Below are positions 57,345 to 64,000 of a stretch of DNA of 64,000 nucleotides, one piece after another; the stretch's first letter is position 1, and every line of letters starts with the position of its first letter. Position numbers and translations under genes: made by a program. The stretch lies in assembly GCA_973895155.1 (NCBI GenBank), contig OZ316898.1:7750001-7814000 (forward strand). Reading direction: 5' to 3'. Under the pieces are notes generated by a model. The model was not told where the DNA came from. It did not search any database and worked only from the letters and a program-made list of their open reading frames with translations. This stretch comes from Marsupella aquatica. Its lineage: Eukaryota > Marchantiophyta.

Positions 57345-57674
57345 CCGTCATCGTATCTTTAGCTGCAAGAGAAACATGCATTGTATCCCAGGTTAGGATG
57401 CTAGCCACAAAACCGGTCTGCTAGAAGTCAGTTAAGAATGATGATTGAATTGATTTAAAACCCACAGATCGGTAATTGCGGAAACTACCTGAAGTAAGAA
57501 ATCGAACCTACGAAACAAATTTGCGCAGAGAAGCTAAATCCTAACGAAGGGAGAAAATATGGACAATGGTATCCTTGCAAGACTCAATTGGAGGCACTTA
57601 AAAGAGTAGTGGAAATAATACTTAACTTGAGAAACGTGAGCAAGGTGAGGGTATTGCTATGGACCGAAAGTACA

Positions 57675-57818
57675 GCTTCGAGCTGTGTGAAGCTTCGTGT
57701 CTGGCTCGCCAACAAGGTCTATCAGGGCTGCCTCAACATTCATGTGAACATCTTCTCTATCAGCTCGCCAATTAAACTCCCCGTTCTCTATTCTCCTCTC
57801 AATTTCTTGGAGCGCAGT
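57675..57818 (-). pseudogene. ASL: argininosuccinate lyase fragment
   Basis: Forty-eight codons on the minus strand are open, beginning [13 protein letters not shown]. The frame continues with the highly conserved block [19 protein letters not shown] and KLHTARS. This is the N-terminal region of argininosuccinate lyase just before the invariant RNDQ motif. In the intact enzyme it lies in the active-site region that binds argininosuccinate for arginine synthesis. Here the homology stops abruptly after HTARS (next codons CTFGP then TAG) without a splice donor. On the other side it stops before TALQ without an acceptor. No other part of the enzyme was found in the window. It is a gene fragment, not a functional locus; capture by a mobile element or a decayed duplicate are both possible. 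Confidence 0.8.
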
Positions 57819-57829
57819 TAAATGGCGGT

Positions 57830-58690
57830 ACAACCCTCATCGGTTGTCAACCCCTGCAGCAGAATGTCACCAAAATGTCCGTCCGCCCGTCTGCAGGGAG
57901 ATATCACACGGGACAGGGGTAGAAACCTGTCCGGATTCTTAATGTTTGTCAGCTGCTTCTACGACCATGATAACCGGGAGTCCCGATTGCCGCGGAGACT
58001 TCAAGTGAACTGCAGGAGCCATCATTGCAGAAATTTTAGTACGTCAATTTAAGAGCACTGAATGCTCGAGAAAACTGTCCGTGCACACACAAAGCAGAGG
58101 GTTAGAAAGCTTAGATATCTGTGCAAATTTCGACAAAATGCTTAAACCTAACATAGTAGAGAACTATCGAAACCGAGTCAGAGAGTGAGTACAACAGATC
58201 GAGAAAAGATTTATTTTCGCGAGATGGAGAAAATGCTTCGACCTGGTTGCGAAAAACTTGAGCGAGCGAGACAGAGAGTTGATAACGAACAGAGCTCGGA
58301 TTGCTGCGGGGAGCTCACCAGAATGCTTCAACCTGCTACTATTGTAGTTGCACCCGAACAGACGAATCAAGCGAGCGCTCAGCTCCCAAACACACTGAGT
58401 GAGAGGAGATAGCTCTCTTCGGTTTCGAAAGAGCACTCTCCCAGGAAATATGCATGAGCACCCACGAATGCCACGCCCGGGCAGAGACTAAACTCTCTAC
58501 TGGTTAATGATTACTCTGCAGTGTGTTAACATCTCAACTCTCCAAAGCTGGCTTTGGACAAGGACAGTTCAGGGCCAGATGCGTGTAGGTTTCTTTCTTT
58601 ACGCAAGTAGAAATGACTGTCCAATTTGAGAGGCCCGGAAAGAGTGACACCGCAAGTATATGTTCCTGATGTGTGGCTATAAAAATACCA
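57830..58690. other. intergenic, no confident gene
   Basis: Short frames on both strands (58164-58436 and 58185-58412) overlap each other and lack motifs. The right part is the 3' flank of the minus-strand gene at 58694. Confidence 0.45.
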
Positions 58691-58693
58691 AGC

Positions 58694-59636
58694 TCAAATA
58701 TTTTGCTCACAAATCACCTCACCTGTTCTCCATAAGCAAGCAATAGATGCTGCAAGAGCAGTGGCTGTGCCCTTTGGAGATGAGTGTAGCCTGGAAACTA
58801 CAATGCCTTCGTTCGCCACAGCCAGCTTCACAATTGATACCTGCAACATAACATGTATTCCGTAAATTCACAGGTTGGACTTAGCCCTGTGTTCTGTCAC
58901 AACCCCAAATCCTAGGAAAAACAATGGAATCCGCTAGCGAATTTCAAAGATATATACAAATTTAAGCTTTCTTGAAAGAAACCAACCCCATCCAGGACTC
59001 AGCTTGAGCCTACGGGTCCAGTCAAAAATCACATTTATTTCATTTGGAACGAAACAATTTATTTTTAACTTCATGCAAAATTTGGAAGAATTATGTCCAT
59101 CCCAGAATTGATGATTGTTAAAACAAAATCAAGTAACGACACAAGTACCTACCTGAAGCAGCTGGATGCGCTCCGATAATTGGGTAAAGTCATCTCTAAC
59201 CACAGGCGGACATCTGGATGCAAGCTGTATGCCATCCATTATGCGGTGATCTCTCACCAGCTGAAAATCCAACAAAACGAATAAATTTGAGAGTTCACAG
59301 AGAAACACGCCACAACGAGGAATGAAAAGCACCGATCAAAAAGTAAGACCGGTAGGATAAGAGCGGGACGGACTTCAAGATTCCAATAGCAACAAGTCTT
59401 TCTCAATTATTCGAAGCTTAAATCAGCAATTCATGAATTGGCACGAGTGATCCCAACCTCTCTTGCTCCCTTCCCTCGCAGCTTGCTCACGTCTCCTTCC
59501 CTACTTGCTCCGGCGCAATGGCGGTCGCCCTCAATATGTCTTGGCTTCCTCATCGCCCAAATCAAAAAACTACTGTACCGTCACTAGAGCGAGAGCTTAC
59601 GGTCATCCTCAGTCTCTTGGCTTCCTCTGAGCCCAT
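58694..59636 (-). CDS. small protein of unknown family, 96 residues (3 exons)
   Basis: Exons on the minus strand: 59636-59601 (MGSEEAKRLRMT), 59260-59153 (LVRDHRIMDGIQLASRCPP to ERIQLLQ) and 58840-58694 (VSIVKLAVANEGIVVSRL to the stop). Both introns are GT-AG and phase 0. Donors are GTAAGC and GTAGGT; acceptors are TTTTCAG and TTGCAG. The middle exon looks helical (RDDFTQLSERIQLLQVSIVKLAVAN), perhaps a short coiled coil, as in small adaptor or complex subunits. A further good donor (ACAG|GTGAGG at 58722) lies 26 bases before the stop, so a longer isoform cannot be excluded. The second intron contains a sequence starting TGTCACAACCCCAAATCC like a Gypsy LTR start. I do not recognise the family. 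Confidence 0.6.
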
Positions 59637-61232
59637 ATTAAAGAACAACACTGAAAGCCGCGGCGCAGATGCCCGGGAGACAGGGATTTCTACTGTTTCT
59701 GGAGCTCAATTGAGAAGTGAACAGAAAATCGTGAAACCTTAAATAATGGGATTACCGGCTGGAAGTAGTGAAATTCCAATCATAGGTGCTCACAACCGAC
59801 AGCCAGAATAGCACTCGAGGGGAAAAGCATCAACATGATTGGAAGAAACTGGCTATACTTTCAGGCCCTCTAGGGAAACCCAAGCGACAATAATCACAGG
59901 CCATTGCCAGGAAATTGGAGACAGATAGCGGATGCACACAATTTAAGGGTTTCCGCTGTATTTTTGCTCTCTCACAGCAAATAGGGTTCCTGAAAACGAG
60001 AGACCCAGGTGAATCCAACAGCACCAATTTCATACGCCCTTCTCTATTGAATTCACTGGCGTGAAGATATATTAGGTGAGCTCTGGCAGGTCAGATGGAT
60101 TGGGGTAGACAGGGATAAAAATTGGATCTGTACTTCACGAAAATATCGTTTGCATTCAAGTTCGAGAAGAAAGGGGCATTATTAAGATCATGACCCACGG
60201 AATCGGTATCCATGGGCAAGCCAAATTACGGAACTCATATCCACGACCTCGTTGAACCTGATGAAAACATCAAAAACATTAATCAACAATTCTTATGGTA
60301 GCAGACAAAACGGGGGCATTGAGATCAGTGAAGCAAGGTTCGCTTCTGGGATTTGCAGCGAATTCCTAGAACTCCAGGAGCCGTAGGAAACGACCGTGCT
60401 CTAGCTCATCCTATCATCGTGTGCAATGACATTATTACTGAGTCAGACGTAAACAAGTCAGAATTGAGCATGGCTGACTGAAGCAGCTGACGATAGCTGA
60501 CGGACGGTCAGTGAGGACCAAATTTCCTGGGAGTAAATACCAGCATCAGTTTCCCGTGGACCCGGTTCAGTTTTGAGTATTGAGTCAGTAAACTACTGTA
60601 AGGGATTCCATCCCTAAAATTGATCTTCGGAACCGGGACAGGTGCCGAGGGCAGAAAAATATTCATGGCGGATTGTCGTGTACACAGTCAGCATTAAGGT
60701 GCCGTAACCTCGAGGTATCCTCAGAGACCATTTTGCGATTATTGACCCGGAGCACCAGAAACCACATTTTTCCATCTTCCTTCATTGCATCCTACAACCC
60801 AATTCCTGGATAGCGTTATGACTTTCTAGGAGCTGACATCATTCGTGATCCTGGGAAGTGTCATTGCTGACGGCCATCATCGAATGTCGCCGTCTCACTT
60901 CGACAGTGAATGGTCTGGGCCCAGCGGTCACTTCGATCTCCGTCAGTGATGAGGCAGGTCGACCCAGAACGATTGAGGGAAGGCTTTTCTCAGAGCAAAG
61001 CATTCCTCATTCGGCCTTTAAAAGTGCTTCGGGAGCGGAGGATTGCCAAGTGTCGAATTTGCAGTTCAGCGCAGGAGAAAAAAGTGAAATCGTTTCCTCC
61101 ATCATCCATAATTTAAGCTCTACCAAGTGACATGCTCAGTTGTTTGTATCGATCGATTGAGTAATTGAGTGATACATTTGCTGGACATTGTGTTGTGATC
61201 TTAATTTCGATCAAGCAAGCAAGCGCCGAAGG
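59637..61232. other. divergent promoter region between the 58.7 kb and 61.2 kb genes
   Basis: The minus-strand gene and the reductase gene point away from each other, so this stretch should hold both promoters and leaders. A pyrimidine-rich stretch followed by GGCGCAATGGCGG at 59518 (within intron 1 of the minus gene) resembles a plus-strand start codon context, but its frame has no motif. Open frames at 60858-61130 lack an ATG. Confidence 0.4.
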
Positions 61233-63483
61233 ATGGCATCCCGGGCAGTGGTGGTGACTGAGCTGAATGGTGATCCCCAAAAGGACTGGAAGGTTGTGAC
61301 GAAGGACAAGCCACGCGCATCGCCTGGCAACGTTGTAGTGAAAGTAGTCCTCCGTCCTGTCAATCCGACGGACGTTCTGTCCCCAAAATACTTCCTGGGT
61401 CATCTCAAAGGGAAAGACGTTGTCGTCGGTTCAGACGGCGTTGGCTTTGTTGAAGAGGTACGATGGGTTCTCCTCTGTTCTGATGACTGGTCTCTCCGTT
61501 TGCAGCAGCTATCTTTATGGATGCGAAAAGACCACCTTAAACATAATTTGTCTTCCATCTCAATTTTGCCTGACAGCTGCCCAATTCTGCTCCACCTCGA
61601 AGGATAGATTTCATTCCAGCAATTCAATGTCAGCAGCAATCCTTAGGCATCTTAGGAGATACAAAAGGCCACCTTCTATTTAGTCTCCAAAATTGATGGT
61701 TTCCAAATTTCGTTCCAGCTCCGAAGGGAGATTGGATTCCAATTAACCAGGATAAAATTCTCACAACAGCCATTTTGATGATGTTGGTTGCTATGGGTAA
61801 TATCAGGTTGGCGAAGGTGTAAGGAAGGTGAAGGTGGGACAGAGAGTGGTCCCTTCATTTCTTACCCAGTTTTTTGTTAACGGCAATGGCTCTTGGCAAG
61901 ATTATGTGGAAGTAAGCGAGGAGGAGTTGTTTACAATCCCGGACTCGCTGTCTAACGAAACAGCAGCACAGTTCCTGATCAACCCATGGACCCTATACGG
62001 TCTCGTTACCGATCAAGCTGTGCCCAAGGGCGAGTACCTTCTCCAAAACGCTGCTGCCTCTGTTCTGGGCAGGTAATACCGGATTCAAGCCTGAACTTTC
62101 TTTTCCAACGTAGCTCATATGCATTCACGCTGCACACTTGTAGAGCAGATTGATCATTTGGCACGGGTTGATTTGCCCAAGTGCCACCGTGAATTGTACT
62201 GTATGCTACAGAATTCATCATTTGCTCTGATAGTCTGCTACAACGAGATTGGAATACTGATTCTTCCTACCCTGATTTGGGCTGTGTTTGGAATTTAAGT
62301 AATCCCCATTCGAATGTTTGGTCATGGAATGAAAATGGTGGCTCAGGAATTGCAAGTTTCTGTTACTTGTCTTATCCCAAAGACTTGATGTTGCCGAGCT
62401 TTTGCAGGCGCAAGCGGGTCAGGATGGGAAAATTGAACTGACGCCTTGTATCTGTATTTGGCTGGTCAGGCAGGTAATTCAGTTGGCAAAGCACTGGGGA
62501 TTCAAAACGATCAATCTTGTTCGCCGTGAGGAGCAAATAGAGGAACTCAAAAGCTTAGGGGCAGATGAAGTAATAAATAGCGCAAAGGAAGGTTAGTAAC
62601 TCTCGAGCCGTTGATCCATATTTTAAACTTGGAAACGCAGAGCTGTCATGAGCGGGAGACAACGATTGACCACTTGGATCCCAGAAAATTTTCATTTGGT
62701 CTCTGTTGATTGCTGAAATTAACTGTCCACGTTTCCGGTATTGATCGTAGTCATAACGTTCGACACAAATTTGATGCCTGCTGTTGGGTGATTGTATGTT
62801 TCCCTCACGGACTGGTACTCTTCCAAGCAAACATCTCGTTCTAATCGAAATCTGCCCATGTTTGGTCAGATGTTGTTGCACGGGTGAAGGAGATAACTGG
62901 AGGGAAAGGGGCCTACGGTGCCATCGATCCAGTGGGCGGGATCAGTACCAAGGTAACTCTTCGATTGAAGACTGCTGATTTAGGTGTTGTGCTTCTTTTT
63001 GTGAGTTTTAACTCTTATACTGTTGCTGAGACTGGCTCCATGCTCAGTTCTTCTGTTCTCTCCGTCCGAAGACCCCAAGATCACAGCTCCCTGTGTCAAA
63101 AGGTCTGGACAAAGATCTCTTCTGTAGTTTCTCGGCTCACTCGGACTAATGTCCCGCTGGAAATGAATGTATTGCAGACAATTGCTGCGAGTGTTAGAAA
63201 CGGGGGTAAAGTGTTCGTCTACGGAAACATGGGCTCACCTGAAAATGATGTCACAATTGGAATCTTTGATTTGGGAAGAGTAGATATCAAATGGTGGGGC
63301 TTACTCGACTTCGTGAAAGGTCCAGAACACAAGCAAGAAGTAGCGAATGCAGTCAGTAAACTGCTCGCGGAGAAGGTGATTGTTCCTCTGGCCGGGAAGG
63401 TATTCAAAATTGAAGACTTCAAGGAAGCTCTCCGAGAAGCAGATAAAGCAGGCAGAGGAGGAAAAGTGCTGCTTGCCTCTTGA
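61233..63483 (+). CDS. zinc-independent medium-chain reductase, enoyl-reductase/quinone-oxidoreductase type (5 exons)
   Basis: Exons 61233-61457, 61807-62072, 62470-62591, 62870-62952 and 63178-63483 join through GT-AG introns with consistent phases into 333 codons. The start is MASRAVVVTELNGDP. The N-terminal GroES-like fold has RPVNPTDVLSPKYFLG, GSDGVGFVEEVGEGV and VGQRVVPSF, without the Cys/His zinc ligands of alcohol dehydrogenases. NPWTLYGLV leads into the Rossmann fold with AAASVLGRQVIQLAK as the nucleotide loop and NLVRREEQIEELKSLGADEVI. The basic RR after the second strand favours NADPH. The C-terminus has GGKVFVYGNMGSP and GRGGKVLLAS. The pattern is closest to mitochondrial-type trans-2-enoyl-CoA reductases (MECR/Etr1) and plant quinone oxidoreductase relatives. 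No transit peptide is apparent and exact substrate is unknown. All family landmarks are intact. Confidence 0.9.
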
Positions 63484-63645
63484 ATATCTCAGGTGATGTC
63501 AAGTCTGTGGTTTTATGAGTCGGGAGGAACCACATGTCACACAAATCTCACCCCTCAAAGTGAGCATGTAGAATAGAGACTTTTGGCTTTGCCACTACCT
63601 ATTTCTCAACCATGTGCCTGGAACTAAGTCCAAGGATGATGGTTG

Positions 63646-63651
63646 AATAAA
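63646..63651 (+). terminator. polyadenylation signal of the reductase gene
   Basis: AATAAA lies 163 bp after the stop codon, within a plausible 3' UTR, followed by AT-rich sequence. Confidence 0.5.
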
Positions 63652-64000
63652 TTGTAGAATTATATATGTAGACGAGTGGGGGTTATTCAAAAGTCATGGC
63701 ATGGCCTGGGGATCTACCTTTGGTGGGACTGGGCCACCCTGCCGGGAATCACAGATCAAAATGTGGTAATATACATAGTGCACTCATTGATTTAAAGAAA
63801 ATAATGAGATTTGTCGTGGTATTGAGGGATGTAGTACACCATATATGTCATATTTTGATGTGCAATTAGTGGGACCCGGCCAGCCACCGAACTAGAATTA
63901 GAGGAGGGAAGTCCACCTTGGGAGGGGCCTACACTTATTTATCTTTGGATTGTGGTACCTGGGCTGCACCTTGGAAGCTCATGAGGAGTTCCTACAGGTC
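63652..64000. other. 3' flank, no gene
   Basis: AT-rich intergenic sequence to the window end; nothing recognisable. Confidence 0.5.

Noticed and set aside
57588-57821. 77-codon plus-strand ORF
   Set aside because: It is antisense to the argininosuccinate lyase fragment, whose minus-strand reading is clearly the coding one.

Overview
The window looks like nuclear DNA of a land plant. It has GT-AG introns of roughly 50-1100 nt, three plant-type transposon superfamilies (CACTA, Mutator-like, Copia LTR), a short run of the plant telomere-type repeat CCCTAAA, and a few widely spaced intron-containing genes in a sea of decayed repeats. I infer a non-flowering lineage (bryophyte, lycophyte or fern) from the overall style and from a non-LTR retrotransposon with a restriction-like endonuclease, but nothing here proves the species.

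Layout. 1-10 kb: LTR pieces (a minus-strand LTR cut by the window edge, a perfect solo LTR at 1041-1384, a possible Gypsy-type LTR plus leader), then gene-free DNA with tandem duplications. 10.6-12.75 kb: a three-exon gene for a probable secreted 324-residue protein carrying the motif DISPPGxWPxxDD twice. 12.8-17.2 kb: no gene seen. 17.23-37.76 kb: one nested transposon complex. A Mutator-like element (MULE) with terminal inverted repeats of several hundred bp was hit in its left repeat by a 15.8 kb CACTA element (17690-33480), and its transposase was hit by a Copia solo LTR (35296-35640). The CACTA element carries a damaged TNPD-type transposase, a damaged TNPA-like second gene, and on the opposite strand an intact-looking ORF with an RNase H1 hybrid-binding (viroplasmin-like) domain.

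40.8-45.3 kb: a non-LTR retrotransposon with an N-terminal zinc finger, reverse transcriptase, zinc knuckle and PD-D endonuclease, broken by one stop and one frameshift. Diverged pieces resembling its tail follow it. 47.15-50.03 kb: two copies of an unclassified ~1.4-1.5 kb element, the inner one inserted in reverse into the outer one, each with a clear 5-bp target duplication. This explains a conspicuous 3 kb inverted repeat.

50-56 kb: gene-poor, with an exact-length 118-bp tandem duplication. 56.1-57.8 kb, minus strand: unrecognised coding-looking exons and, just upstream, a fragment of argininosuccinate lyase. 58.69-59.64 kb, minus strand: a small three-exon gene for a 96-residue protein I do not recognise. 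61.23-63.48 kb, plus strand: a complete five-exon gene for a 333-residue zinc-independent medium-chain reductase of the enoyl-reductase/quinone-oxidoreductase family. The host genes do not form a visible pathway. The main story is layered transposition, with relative ages readable from who interrupts whom.
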